DNA of 38,205 bases from Deltaproteobacteria bacterium (GCA_028713995.1 JAQTNF010000002.1:81028-119232), one strand, 5' to 3'. Positions 9,402-20,141 are shown, counted from the first letter of the stretch. Numbers and translations are program-made. The notes: a model not told the origin generated them from the sequence alone.

Positions 9402-10100
9402 ATGCAGCGCATCGGAATTCTCGGCGGGCTGAGCCCCAGGTCCACGGCACGCTACTACGACATCATCACCTCGACCCACGCCAGGCGGTGTCCGGACCTG
9501 AGCTCCCCGGAGATCGTGCTCTTTTCCATGAACTTCAAGAAGTTCGTGGAATGGCAGAGCGCGGGGAAGTGGGACGAGATCAAGGAAGTGACGGTCTCGG
9601 CGCTGCAGACCATCGCGGCCGCCGGGGCCGACTTCGCCCTGGTCGCGGCCGGCACGGTCCACCACGTTTTCGGCGCGCTCGAGGATATGAGCTCCATCCC
9701 GCTGCTCTCGCAGATCGAGTGCGTCGCCGACGAGGTGGCGCGCCGCGGCTTTCGGACCGTTGGTCTGCTCGGCACCGCGTTCACCATGCGGGCTTCGTTC
9801 TACCAGCAGACCTTCGAGCGGCAGGGCGTCAGAATCATGGTTCCGGAGCCCGATGAGATTGTGTGCATCGACGACGTCATCTACCGAAATCTCGTGAAGG
9901 GCGTGGCCACCGAGTCTTCGAGGGACGCGGTGCGCCGCGCCGTCGAGGGCCTCGCGCGCAAGGGGGCGCAGGCCGTCATCATGGGATGCACTGAGCTTCC
10001 CGAAGCTGCGCCCGACGAGAGCCCGGTCCCGCTCCTCGATGTCACACGGATCCACGCCATTGCCGCCCTCGACCGCGCCACGTCCGGCGGAGCGGCGTAA
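9402..10100 (+). CDS. Aspartate/glutamate racemase-family protein (YgeA-like)
   Basis: The 232-residue protein matches the two-domain Asp/Glu racemase family, close to the YgeA-type amino acid racemases (IGILGGLSPRSTARYY at the start, VGLLGTAFTM in the middle, MGCTELP near the end). These cofactor-independent enzymes use two cysteines, one per face. Here the second is present (Cys196), but the segment where relatives have a Cys-Thr-Asn-Thr motif reads AAGTVHH (residues 82-88), so the first cysteine is missing. It may work in one direction only or have another activity. The ATG at 9402 has GGAGG 8 bases upstream; longer frames are antisense to the M23 gene. It stands alone before the ATP synthase operon. 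Confidence 0.85.
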   Translation: MQRIGILGGLSPRSTARYYDIITSTHARRCPDLSSPEIVLFSMNFKKFVEWQSAGKWDEIKEVTVSALQTIAAAGADFALVAAGTVHHVFGALEDMSSIPLLSQIECVADEVARRGFRTVGLLGTAFTMRASFYQQTFERQGVRIMVPEPDEIVCIDDVIYRNLVKGVATESSRDAVRRAVEGLARKGAQAVIMGCTELPEAAPDESPVPLLDVTRIHAIAALDRATSGGAA

Positions 10101-10145
10101 CGCGTCTTGCTCCGTGTGGGAAAAAAGCGATGCGGCTCGCGCGGC

Positions 10146-10177
10146 GTCGCGGCGTTGGTTGGTCGCGGCGTTGGTTG
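10146..10177 (+). repeat. 16-bp perfect tandem repeat (two copies)
   Basis: GTCGCGGCGTTGGTTG occurs twice head to tail, ending 3 bases before the -35 element of the ATP synthase promoter. Its position is right for an upstream activator site, but it could also be simple slippage. Confidence 0.7.
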
Positions 10178-10180
10178 TCC

Positions 10181-10210
10181 TTGACAGGCCGACACCCCGT
10201 TGGGTAAATA
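10181..10210 (+). promoter_or_regulatory. Sigma-70-type promoter of the ATP synthase operon
   Basis: A perfect TTGACA (10181-10186) is separated by 18 bases from TAAATA (10205-10210), giving a predicted transcript start near 10217 and a leader of about 75 bases. It is the only good promoter seen before atpF', and matches constitutive expression of the operon. Confidence 0.7.
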
Positions 10211-10254
10211 AGCCTACGATTTTTTTTGCGATTTTTCTGGCCGCAAAAAGATCG

Positions 10255-10279
10255 GACCGGCAGGTAGTGGTGTCCGGTC
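10255..10279 (+). other. Leader stem-loop of the atp operon
   Basis: GACCGG (10255-10260) and CCGGTC (10274-10279) form a 6-bp stem with a 13-base loop, 3 bases before the GAGGG ribosome-binding site of atpF'. It may stabilise the messenger or modulate initiation. Confidence 0.35.
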
Positions 10280-10293
10280 ACGAGGGATGTGTG

Positions 10294-10755
10294 ATGGTAC
10301 CTGCTTTCATCGTGGCCTCGAGCGGCAACCTCATCGACCTGGACGCGACCATCTTGCTCCAGCTCGGCATCTTCTTCCTGATGATGCTCCTTTTGCGCAG
10401 CTTCCTTTTCAAGCCGGTGCTCCGGCTGATCGACGCGCGAAAAGAGGCCATCGAGGGCACCGAGGCCAAGGCCAAGGCCATGCAGGTCGAAGCCATGGCG
10501 CTCAAGCGGCAGGCCGAGGGTCAGCTGTTCGATATCCGGACCGCGGCCGCCGCGGAGCGTGCAAGGATGATCGAGCAGGCGCGTTCCGCGGAGCGCGACA
10601 TTGCCGGGGCCACGCGGGAGGACTGCCAGCGCATCGCGGAAGGGGCGAGGACAAAGATGGAGAAACGGGCCGTCGAGGTGCGCGGCGATCTCGAGCGCGA
10701 GGCCCGGACGCTGGTCACGCTGGCGGCGGCGCGGGCGCTGGGACGCCCCCTGTGA
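10294..10755 (+). CDS. F0F1 ATP synthase subunit b' (second b-type stator)
   Basis: The 153-residue protein has one N-terminal membrane helix (about 20-40, LLQLGIFFLMMLLLRSFLF). This is followed by KPVLRLIDARKEAIEG and a long charged, Ala/Glu/Arg-rich helix, the design of the b/b' peripheral stalk that holds F1 against rotation. It is the first gene of an operon with a second b subunit 21 bases later, so the stator is probably a b/b' heterodimer, as in many deltaproteobacteria, cyanobacteria and alphaproteobacteria. The ATG at 10294 is preceded by GAGGG with 7 bases spacing; an adjacent in-frame GTG at 10291 is possible. Subunits a and c are not encoded next to it and must lie elsewhere. Confidence 0.88.
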   Translation: MVPAFIVASSGNLIDLDATILLQLGIFFLMMLLLRSFLFKPVLRLIDARKEAIEGTEAKAKAMQVEAMALKRQAEGQLFDIRTAAAAERARMIEQARSAERDIAGATREDCQRIAEGARTKMEKRAVEVRGDLEREARTLVTLAAARALGRPL

Positions 10756-10776
10756 GAGGCGAGGAGGCCTCGTAGA

Positions 10777-11379
10777 GTGCTGCGACTTCTCACTCTGTTC
10801 CTGGGACTGATCCTGTACTCGCCGCTCGCGGCCGCGTCGAGCGGGTCGTCCGCCATCAACTGGGTCGATTTCAAGAACAGCGAGGTCCCGGCGCTCCTGG
10901 CCGTCATCGTCAACTTCGCGCTGCTCGTGATCCTGCTCGTCGTCTTCGTGCGCAAGCCGCTGGTCAAGGCCCTGCGCGACCGAAGGGACAAGATCGAGGC
11001 GGCGATCCGAGAGGCCGAGCGCATGATGGTCGAGGCGCGCGCGACCATGGCCGAGGCCGTGGCGAGGATGGACGCCATGGACATGGAGATGGCCAGGATC
11101 CGCTCAGAGACGCTCGGCGCCGGCAAGGCCGAGAGCGAGCGGATCATCGCCGAGGCCAAGCTGCGGTCGGAGCGTATGCGAGCGGACACGTCGACGGCCA
11201 TCGAACAGGAGATCGCGCGGATGGCCGAGGCGTTGCGTGCGGAGATCGTGGAGAAGGTCATGATCCAGGCCGAGGCCATGGTCAAGGAGAAGGCCGGGCC
11301 TCCGGATCACGAGCGGCTGGCGCGGGAATACCTTGCGTCCGTGGACGGCAAGGGTGAGACCCCGTCCACGCGCGGGTGA
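10777..11379 (+). CDS. atpF: F0F1 ATP synthase subunit b
   Basis: The 200-residue subunit has a likely cleavable N-terminal signal or first helix (residues 3-20, ending PLAAASS), then the membrane helix (about 39-58, LLAVIVNFALLVILLVVFVR). KPLVKALRDRRDKIEAAIREAE begins the long coiled coil of the peripheral stalk. A b subunit with an extra N-terminal hydrophobic segment is common in deltaproteobacteria. It starts at GTG with GAGGAGG 9 bases upstream; no ATG lies near. It follows b' after 21 bases and precedes delta after 15 bases. Confidence 0.9.
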   Translation: MLRLLTLFLGLILYSPLAAASSGSSAINWVDFKNSEVPALLAVIVNFALLVILLVVFVRKPLVKALRDRRDKIEAAIREAERMMVEARATMAEAVARMDAMDMEMARIRSETLGAGKAESERIIAEAKLRSERMRADTSTAIEQEIARMAEALRAEIVEKVMIQAEAMVKEKAGPPDHERLAREYLASVDGKGETPSTRG

Positions 11380-11394
11380 GGGAGACAACCCAAG

Positions 11395-11937
11395 ATGCTG
11401 AGCGGAAGCATAGCGCGCAGGTACGCCAGGGCTCTCTTCGCCATCGGGGAGGAGCAGGGCACCCTCGTCGCTCTCGTGCGCGAGGTGCAGCGGGCCGCCG
11501 AGACGTGGGAGGGGAGCGCCGAGCTGCGTACCAACGTCACGAGCCCGATGGTGAAGGAGGAGGCGCGCAGGGCGATGTGGGGCGCCGTGGCGCAGAAGCT
11601 CGCGGTGTCGCGCATCACGCGCAGCTTCCTCGACATGCTCCTCGATCGGAACCGCCTCCCGTACCTGCCGTCCATCGCGCGCGAGCTCAGCGAGATGGGC
11701 GATCGCAAGGAGAACAGGCTGCGCGCCGAGGTGGCGAGCGCGAAGCCGGTGGCGGCCGACGTCGTCGCGCGCCTGCGCGGCGTGCTCGAGCGTCAGACGG
11801 GAAAGACGGTCGTGCTGACGACGCGGCAGGATCCGGCCCTGATCGGCGGGATGGTGACGAAGGTGGGGAATCTCCTGTACGACGGTTCCCTGAAGACGCA
11901 GCTCGAGAGGATGAAGGAGTCCATGCTGGGGCGCTGA
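11395..11937 (+). CDS. atpH: F0F1 ATP synthase subunit delta
   Basis: The 180-residue delta (OSCP) subunit links the top of F1 to the b/b' stalk. The N-terminal motif IARRYARALFAIGEEQG and the C-terminal QDPALIGGMVTKVGNLLYDGSLKTQL (opening at about residue 145) are diagnostic, and the length is normal. It lies between atpF and atpA. The 75 bases after it hold a strong stem-loop. Confidence 0.93.
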   Translation: MLSGSIARRYARALFAIGEEQGTLVALVREVQRAAETWEGSAELRTNVTSPMVKEEARRAMWGAVAQKLAVSRITRSFLDMLLDRNRLPYLPSIARELSEMGDRKENRLRAEVASAKPVAADVVARLRGVLERQTGKTVVLTTRQDPALIGGMVTKVGNLLYDGSLKTQLERMKESMLGR

Positions 11938-13521
<1,584 letters not shown>

Positions 13522-13539
13522 GAGAGGCGCCCGGAAGAC

Positions 13540-14400
13540 ATGGCCAAGCTCAAGACGATACGCAGGCGGATCACGAGCGTGAGGAACACGCAGAAGATCA
13601 CGCGCGCCATGAAGATGGTGGCCGCGGCGCGACTGCGCAGGGCCCAGGAAACCGCCCAGCGCTTCCGCGAGTACGCGGATCTCTCCACCGCCATCCTGGC
13701 GGAGGTGGCTTCCGGGCCTCAGGACGACGAACACCCGCTGCTCAAGCGCCGGACCGAAGGAAAGAGCCTCATCCTCGTCATCTGCGCGGACCGCGGGCTG
13801 TGCGGGGCGTTCAACGGCAACCTGTGCCGGGCCGTGGAGTCCCGCCTCAAGACCGACGGCGTCAAGCCGAGCCTCGCCATCGTCGGGCGCAAGGCGGTCG
13901 ATTACTTCGAGCGGCGCGGCGCGACCATCGATCGGGTGTTCAAAGACGTTTACGAAACTCCGGGGATCGCCGCCGCGGCCGCAATCGGCCGTGAGCTGGC
14001 GGACAGGTACTCCGCGGGCGACTTCAGCCACATCGAGATCGCTTCCAACGAGTTCCTGTCCATGATCAGCCAGAAGCCGGTGTTCCGTACGCTCTTGCCG
14101 GTGCCGCTTCCCGAGCGGCGCGAGGCAGGCGGGGCATCCCCCATCTTCATCTTCGAGCCGGAGCAGACGGAGCTCCTCGCCAGGCTGCTCCCGAGATACG
14201 TGGAGGTGGAGATTGAGCGCGCGCTGCTCGAGTCGGTGGCGGCCGAGCACGCGGCGCGCATGACCGCCATGGACGCGGCGACGAACAATGCCGAAGATAT
14301 GTTGAACCACCTCACGCTGGTCTACAACCGGGCGAGGCAGAGTGCGATCACGAGCGATCTGATGGACATCGTGGGCGGCGCCGAAGCGCTGCACGACTAG
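13540..14400 (+). CDS. atpG: F0F1 ATP synthase subunit gamma
   Basis: The 286-residue central-shaft subunit has the family's N-terminal helix (LKTIRRRITSVRNTQKIT, then AMKMVAAARLRRAQ) and the C-terminal helix (MTAMDAATNNAEDML). The middle carries ADRGLCGAFN, also typical. It starts 18 bases after atpA and ends 19 bases before atpD, the normal gene order. Confidence 0.97.
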   Translation: MAKLKTIRRRITSVRNTQKITRAMKMVAAARLRRAQETAQRFREYADLSTAILAEVASGPQDDEHPLLKRRTEGKSLILVICADRGLCGAFNGNLCRAVESRLKTDGVKPSLAIVGRKAVDYFERRGATIDRVFKDVYETPGIAAAAAIGRELADRYSAGDFSHIEIASNEFLSMISQKPVFRTLLPVPLPERREAGGASPIFIFEPEQTELLARLLPRYVEVEIERALLESVAAEHAARMTAMDAATNNAEDMLNHLTLVYNRARQSAITSDLMDIVGGAEALHD

Positions 14401-14413
14401 TCCGGGAGCATGA

Positions 14414-15865
<1,452 letters not shown>

Positions 15866-15868
15866 GGC

Positions 15869-16273
15869 ATGGCCGACATCCTCAAGGTCAAGGTCGTCAC
15901 TCCAGAGGGGGCGTGCGTCCGGGAGGACGCGAGGTCGTTCACGGCGCGCTCCGAGGTGGGCGAGTTCTGCATGCTGCCCAACCACCAGCCTATTCTGGCC
16001 GCGCTCACGCCCGGGAAGGTGGTGGTCGAGCGTCCGGGAGGCGAGAAGGTCGTTTACGCCATCGACGGTGGGTTCCTGGAGGGTGGCGTTGACCACGCCA
16101 ATGTCATCGTCGGCCGCTGCGTGGCCGCGGCGGACGTGGAGAAAGCGGCGATCGAGTCCGAGGTCGACGCCCTGACCGCCAGACTGGATGCCCTCGCGGA
16201 AAGCGACCCCACGCGGCTCGAGGTTTCCGAGGCGTTGGGGTGGGCCAAGGCGCGTCGCGAAATCTGCGAATGA
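15869..16273 (+). CDS. atpC: F0F1 ATP synthase subunit epsilon
   Basis: The 134-residue subunit has the beta-sandwich hallmarks: KVKVVTPEG at the start, ARSEVGEFCMLPNHQPILAA (the family's GEFGVLPNH segment) and AIDGGFLE. A C-terminal helical hairpin follows. It links gamma to the c ring and regulates ATP hydrolysis. It is the last gene of the operon. No clear hairpin-plus-U terminator follows, so read-through towards the EGF-repeat gene is possible. Confidence 0.94.
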   Translation: MADILKVKVVTPEGACVREDARSFTARSEVGEFCMLPNHQPILAALTPGKVVVERPGGEKVVYAIDGGFLEGGVDHANVIVGRCVAAADVEKAAIESEVDALTARLDALAESDPTRLEVSEALGWAKARREICE

Positions 16274-16326
16274 ATCGAGAACGGGTCTTTTTCTTAAAAA
16301 TTAATGATCCTCTCGGGGGATGATCG

Positions 16327-16332
16327 TATACT
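16327..16332 (+). promoter_or_regulatory. Possible -10 element before the EGF-repeat gene
   Basis: TATACT lies in an AT-richer patch after atpC and about 105 bases before the lipoprotein start. No good -35 is found at 16-18 bases spacing, so this is weak. The rest of the 164-base gap contains a possible 20-codon reading frame with a GGAGGAG site (from 16375) that runs in frame into the lipoprotein gene. Confidence 0.25.
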
Positions 16333-16437
16333 TCATCGAGGTTGGTGTGAAAAAGGGGGAGGAGAGTTACGGGCATGCTTATGGAGTCGGTTCGGGCGCT
16401 TGGTGATATTTCCGAAAACCTTCCAAGGAGGGGCATG

Positions 16438-18786
16438 ATGCGATTTACCGATCTTTTAGTGGCAACGCTGTGCGTCGCGGCGGCGGGCGCGTGGACCGGG
16501 TGCTCCAAAACCTCTCCGGTCGATATCGACACGAGTCTGGACGGCAGCTCAGATACCAATTCGGAAACCGAAACGAGCACGGGCACGTCGACCGACACGG
16601 ATTCCGATACCGATACGGATTCCGATACCGACAGTGATACGGACGGCGACACGGACTTGGACGCCGGTGACGGTTCAGTCCCGGACGCTGGTGACGGCGG
16701 CCTGAGTTGTTCCGAAATCGACCCGTGCGGTGAGCACGGGACCTGCCAAGATGCGGGCGGGACCATTACCTGCAAGTGTGGCGACGGGTACACTGGGACG
16801 TACTGCAACCAGTGTGATGCCGGCTACCATCCGGTCGGCGCGAGTTGCGTCGTTGACGAGACGTGCACCCCCGACCCGTGCGTGAGCGGCGAATGCACGG
16901 CGGTTGGCGGCGAGGCGCAGTGCAACTGCGATTTGGGTTGGGCCGGCGATATCTGCGATACCTGCGCGCCCGGCTTCCACGAGGACGGACCTGATTGCGT
17001 CCTTGATCAGGTTTGCTCCTCCACGAGCTGCGCCAACGACGGGATATGCGACGACACGGGCGGAGTCGTGACCTGCGAGTGCACGGGCAACCGCGACGCG
17101 GCCACGTTCTGTTACACGTGCGTTTCGGGTTATCACGAGTCCGTTGGCGTTTGTGTCGTGGACGAGACGTGCACGACCGGCCCGTCCGGCACGTGCAACG
17201 GTCGCGGCGATTGCGCGGTGGTCGGGGGCGTGGCGCAGTGCACCTGCACCGCGGCCAATACCAAGCTGCCTTCCTGCGCGTGCGTCACTGGCTTCAACAG
17301 TCACGGCGCGACGTGCGACATCAGTTGCTCTTTGTGGGGAGGGAGCTGCGGCGTCGGCGGCGACTGCGCCGACACGACCGGTCCGGCGCACTGCGCTTGC
17401 GACCCGGGCTACACCGGGGACTACTGCAACGTCTGCGACACGGGCTACCACGCCTCGGGCTCTACGTGCGTGGTGAACGAGACGTGCACTCCCGTCGACC
17501 CGTGCGTTCATGGCGATTGCACGGTGGTGGGCGGCGAGACGCAGTGCGGCTGCGATCTGGGTTGGGCCGGCGACACGTGCAACATTTGCGCGCCCGGCTT
17601 CCACGCGGACGGCCTCAATTGCGTCCTCGATCAGGTCTGCTCCGGCACAAGCTGCGCCCACGGCGGCACGTGTAACGATACGACCCATGTCGTGACGTGC
17701 ACTTGCCCCGTTTCCAGTTACTGGGATCCGGCCACCTTCTGCTACACGTGCCTTTCGGGTTACCACCAGTCAGGTGGGGCTTGTGTCGTGGACGAGACGT
17801 GCACGACCGGCCCGTCCGGTACGTGCAACGGTCACGGCAATTGCGCGGTGGTCGGGGGCGTAGCGCAGTGCACGTGCACCGCCGCCAACACGACGCTGCC
17901 ATATTGCGCGTGCGTCACGGGGTTCAACAACCACGGCGCCACGTGCGACATGGGCTGCTCGCTGTGGGGTGGAGACTGCGGCATCCACGGCACATGCAAC
18001 GACGCGACCAGCGCGGCACACTGCGCCTGCAATACCGGGTTCAGCGGGGCGTACTGCGCCACGTGCATTGACGACACCTATGACAACCCGCCCGGCAACG
18101 ACACGACCGCGACCGCGTTTCCCATCACCGGGGATCTCACCGTGACCGGACAGGTTTCTTGCACCAACCAGGACCAGGATTGGTTCTCGGTCACGCTGGA
18201 GGAAGGCGACATCATCGATGTCAGCGTGAGCTTCACGAATGCCTTGGGTGATATCAATATCTACCTCTGGTATGAATACTACGATCCACCGGCGACAACT
18301 TCGGACCGCGCCGTGGCGATCAGTGAAACAACGAACGATGTTGAGAGCTTCCATTACCAGGTGCCCACGGGCAAGACCGGCAAGTACCTTTTGCAGATCA
18401 TCGGCGCGCAGCCCACGAAGCGCAACACCTACGACCTCAATGTGGATCTGACCTTGGGCTGTGGCACTTGCCTGGGTCAGGGACGAGTGTGCGGCGACTG
18501 GGTGGACAACTGCGGCGTTCCGCAGGATTGCGGCTCGTGCGGCACGGGCGAAACCTGCGATGAATATTTCGGCGTTTGCGCGGATGCGATTTGCGATCTG
18601 CCGTACGGCTGCTGCTCAGGCACGGTCTATTGGTATTGTTATGAAAGTGTCGCCTATCCGTGGGAATGTGCGGACAACGCACAGACATGCGGCTGGATCT
18701 CCGGACCACCTCCTGGTCCCGGCTGTGATGCTCCAGGGAACCTGTTGACACCGCCCGAGGGCGCAATTGTGACTTGTCCATGGTAG
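16438..18786 (+). CDS. Large EGF-repeat surface lipoprotein with PPC-like domain
   Basis: The 782-residue protein begins with a lipoprotein signal (hydrophobic 5-20, lipobox-like AWTGC with Cys22). An Asp/Thr/Ser-rich linker follows (about 30-87, repeats of DTDSDT). Residues about 91-545 are EGF-like cysteine-rich modules (C-x-C-x-G-[YFW] patterns), mostly in two copies of a 207-residue unit. Residues about 545-672 resemble a bacterial pre-peptidase C-terminal (PPC) beta-sandwich (DQDWFSVTLEEGD). The last 110 residues are another Cys-rich region. It is probably displayed on the outer surface for adhesion or binding. AAGGAGG lies 6 bases before the ATG at 16438 and decides the start over in-frame ATGs at 16375, 16381 and 16435. 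Its stop is 28 bases before the peptide gene, so it may share that transcript. Confidence 0.85.
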   Translation: MRFTDLLVATLCVAAAGAWTGCSKTSPVDIDTSLDGSSDTNSETETSTGTSTDTDSDTDTDSDTDSDTDGDTDLDAGDGSVPDAGDGGLSCSEIDPCGEHGTCQDAGGTITCKCGDGYTGTYCNQCDAGYHPVGASCVVDETCTPDPCVSGECTAVGGEAQCNCDLGWAGDICDTCAPGFHEDGPDCVLDQVCSSTSCANDGICDDTGGVVTCECTGNRDAATFCYTCVSGYHESVGVCVVDETCTTGPSGTCNGRGDCAVVGGVAQCTCTAANTKLPSCACVTGFNSHGATCDISCSLWGGSCGVGGDCADTTGPAHCACDPGYTGDYCNVCDTGYHASGSTCVVNETCTPVDPCVHGDCTVVGGETQCGCDLGWAGDTCNICAPGFHADGLNCVLDQVCSGTSCAHGGTCNDTTHVVTCTCPVSSYWDPATFCYTCLSGYHQSGGACVVDETCTTGPSGTCNGHGNCAVVGGVAQCTCTAANTTLPYCACVTGFNNHGATCDMGCSLWGGDCGIHGTCNDATSAAHCACNTGFSGAYCATCIDDTYDNPPGNDTTATAFPITGDLTVTGQVSCTNQDQDWFSVTLEEGDIIDVSVSFTNALGDINIYLWYEYYDPPATTSDRAVAISETTNDVESFHYQVPTGKTGKYLLQIIGAQPTKRNTYDLNVDLTLGCGTCLGQGRVCGDWVDNCGVPQDCGSCGTGETCDEYFGVCADAICDLPYGCCSGTVYWYCYESVAYPWECADNAQTCGWISGPPPGPGCDAPGNLLTPPEGAIVTCPW
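16846..18066 (+). repeat. Tandem 621-bp duplication inside the EGF-repeat gene
   Basis: Two units, starting at the Cys codons at 16846 and 17467, encode about 207 residues each with the same order of modules (CVVDETC, CDLGWAGD, CVLDQVCS, DETCTTGPSGTCNG, CACVTGFN, CSLWGG). Many stretches are identical at the DNA level, which suggests a fairly recent internal duplication or gene conversion. Confidence 0.85.
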
Positions 18787-18814
18787 ACGAACTTTCCAGG
18801 TGAGGGAGGGACCG

Positions 18815-18982
18815 ATGATTGAGAAGAACGACCCCAAGAAGACTAATGATGTTCTGGCACCGCCCGAACGCGAACCCTACACCGCTCCTTTGATTCTTGA
18901 AGAAGAGGCGTTCGAGACGCTTGTCCTGACTTGTACAAATGCCGAAGGGTTCTGCGGTGTTCGGGTTCCCAAGAGTACATAG
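18815..18982 (+). CDS. Putative RiPP precursor peptide, 55 aa
   Basis: This 55-residue peptide has no hydrophobic signal. The charged leader (MIEKNDPKKT, Pro-rich to 25) contains Y22-T-A-P25, a YxxP motif like the one in lasso-peptide leaders that binds the PqqD-like recognition element. It is followed by LILEEEAFETLVLTC. The C-terminal part has Cys40 and Cys47 (CX6C) and ends VPKST, giving a possible core of about 16 residues with a terminal Ser-Thr. A strong GAGGGAGGG site precedes the ATG at 18815 (a GTG at 18800 is possible). It lies 17 bases before the kinase gene and upstream of PqqD-like and radical SAM genes, which is the main reason for the call. No homologue was recognised by name. 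The cleavage site and the modification are unknown. Confidence 0.75.
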   Translation: MIEKNDPKKTNDVLAPPEREPYTAPLILEEEAFETLVLTCTNAEGFCGVRVPKST

Positions 18983-18999
18983 CGTTTTGAGACTGCTCG

Positions 19000-19842
19000 A
19001 TGCTATTGCCAAGCTCGTGTTCGACCTTTCGCTGGTCCATCGCTGAAAACCTCGTTGAGACGTGCATCAAAGCATCGCATCGGCCCTTGTTTGGGGATTG
19101 GATCGGCTCGCTGCATTCCTACGCCGCCGTTGAGCATGAGCCGCCGAAGCTTAGGCTCACGATCGATATCCGTCCGCTTCCCGACGACTTGATAACGCAT
19201 GCCCGTTGCGATTTTGGCTACGACGCGGCAGGCGAGATTACATCGGCCAAGCTCATTGGACAGTCCTTCGTCGGACGGCTTGTGCGCGAGCAGGGGCGGT
19301 GGTTGGGGCAGTTCACAATCGGCGGTGAGATCTCGGGTTCGATGGAAAATGTATTGCGCATCGGTCTCTCGCTTCTTTGCGAGGCGCGTGGAGATCTCTT
19401 GTTGCATGCCTCTGCCGTGGAACGCGAGGGAGCGGTCTACGTTTTTTCAGGGCCATCCGGCGCGGGGAAAACGACGATTGCCACCGAGTTGACGGCCGGC
19501 GCCACGCCCGTCGCGCTCGAACGTGTGGTGCTGCGCATCCGGGATCGCGATCACATCGAGGTGCATTCCACGCCCTTCAGCGATCCGACGCGCGTCCTGC
19601 TTGGGCCGCGTGTCGGGCGCATGGCGCGGCTGTGTTTCATCGAGCAGGCCGATCGCCACGCCTGCGACCCGCTTGCTCCATTCGCCGCTGTGCAACGGCT
19701 GTTCGCCCAGACCCTTGTCTGCTCGCGCCGGCAAGGCCAGCTTACGCGGACGCTCGACGCGGTGAGCCGGGTCGCCGAGACCGGTCGCTGCATGCGGCTG
19801 CTCTTTTGTCGCGATCCCGGTTTCTGGAACATGATAGTTTGA
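19000..19842 (+). CDS. HprK-related kinase-like protein of the peptide cluster
   Basis: The 280-residue protein has the C-terminal fold of HPr kinase/phosphorylase relatives: LLHASAVEREG at 133-143, then P-loop FSGPSGAGKTTIA (Walker A 151-158), a TPF element at 191-193 and the ending LLFCRDPGFW. The DD pair that normally follows the P-loop strand (SDD before VxL) is replaced by Leu-Glu (ALERVVL, 172-178), so catalysis may be altered. The N-terminal 120 residues match nothing I know. HprK relatives occur with PqqD-like proteins in lasso clusters, where some phosphorylate the C-terminal Ser of the precursor, and in the system NCBI calls HPr-rel-A. The adjacent peptide ends in Ser-Thr. The ribosome-binding site is weak, so coupling to the peptide gene is possible. 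Confidence 0.75.
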   Translation: MLLPSSCSTFRWSIAENLVETCIKASHRPLFGDWIGSLHSYAAVEHEPPKLRLTIDIRPLPDDLITHARCDFGYDAAGEITSAKLIGQSFVGRLVREQGRWLGQFTIGGEISGSMENVLRIGLSLLCEARGDLLLHASAVEREGAVYVFSGPSGAGKTTIATELTAGATPVALERVVLRIRDRDHIEVHSTPFSDPTRVLLGPRVGRMARLCFIEQADRHACDPLAPFAAVQRLFAQTLVCSRRQGQLTRTLDAVSRVAETGRCMRLLFCRDPGFWNMIV

Positions 19843-19856
19843 GCCAGGAGGCCGCA

Positions 19857-20141
19857 ATGGTCGAGACCGACGGTGTGTACAGAATCAACTCGCATGTGGC
19901 CTTTCGCACGTTCGGGAAAGAGCTGGTGGTCGTCGATACGCTTGGCCAGCGCCTTTTGAGGCTCAACGCCACAGGTGCCCTGGTTTTCAGACTTCTCGAC
20001 GCAGGCCAGGGCCTGCCGGAGGTCGCCGCGGCTGTGGCTCGCGCGTTCGACACGAGTGTCGAGCAGGCGCGCATCGATGCTCTTTCTTTCATCGAAGAGC
20101 TCGAGAAACGCGGGCTGGTAGAACGCCGCGTCACGACCTGA
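19857..20141 (+). CDS. PqqD-like RiPP recognition protein
   Basis: The 94-residue protein has the PqqD/RRE layout: an N-terminal beta hairpin (ELVVVDTLGQRLLRLNATGALVFRLLD), then helices of a winged-helix (GLPEVAAAVARAFD, ARIDALSFIEELEKRGLV). The segment around NATGALVFRLLD is the most typical part of the family. Such proteins bind the leader of a precursor and deliver it to a modifying enzyme, here presumably the radical SAM enzyme whose gene overlaps by one base (TGATG). AGGAGG precedes the ATG with good spacing. Confidence 0.88.
   Translation: MVETDGVYRINSHVAFRTFGKELVVVDTLGQRLLRLNATGALVFRLLDAGQGLPEVAAAVARAFDTSVEQARIDALSFIEELEKRGLVERRVTT

Noticed and set aside
16375-16437. Upstream in-frame ATGs as start of the EGF-repeat lipoprotein
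   Set aside because: They would put a polar, charged stretch before the signal peptide. AAGGAGG fits the ATG at 16438.
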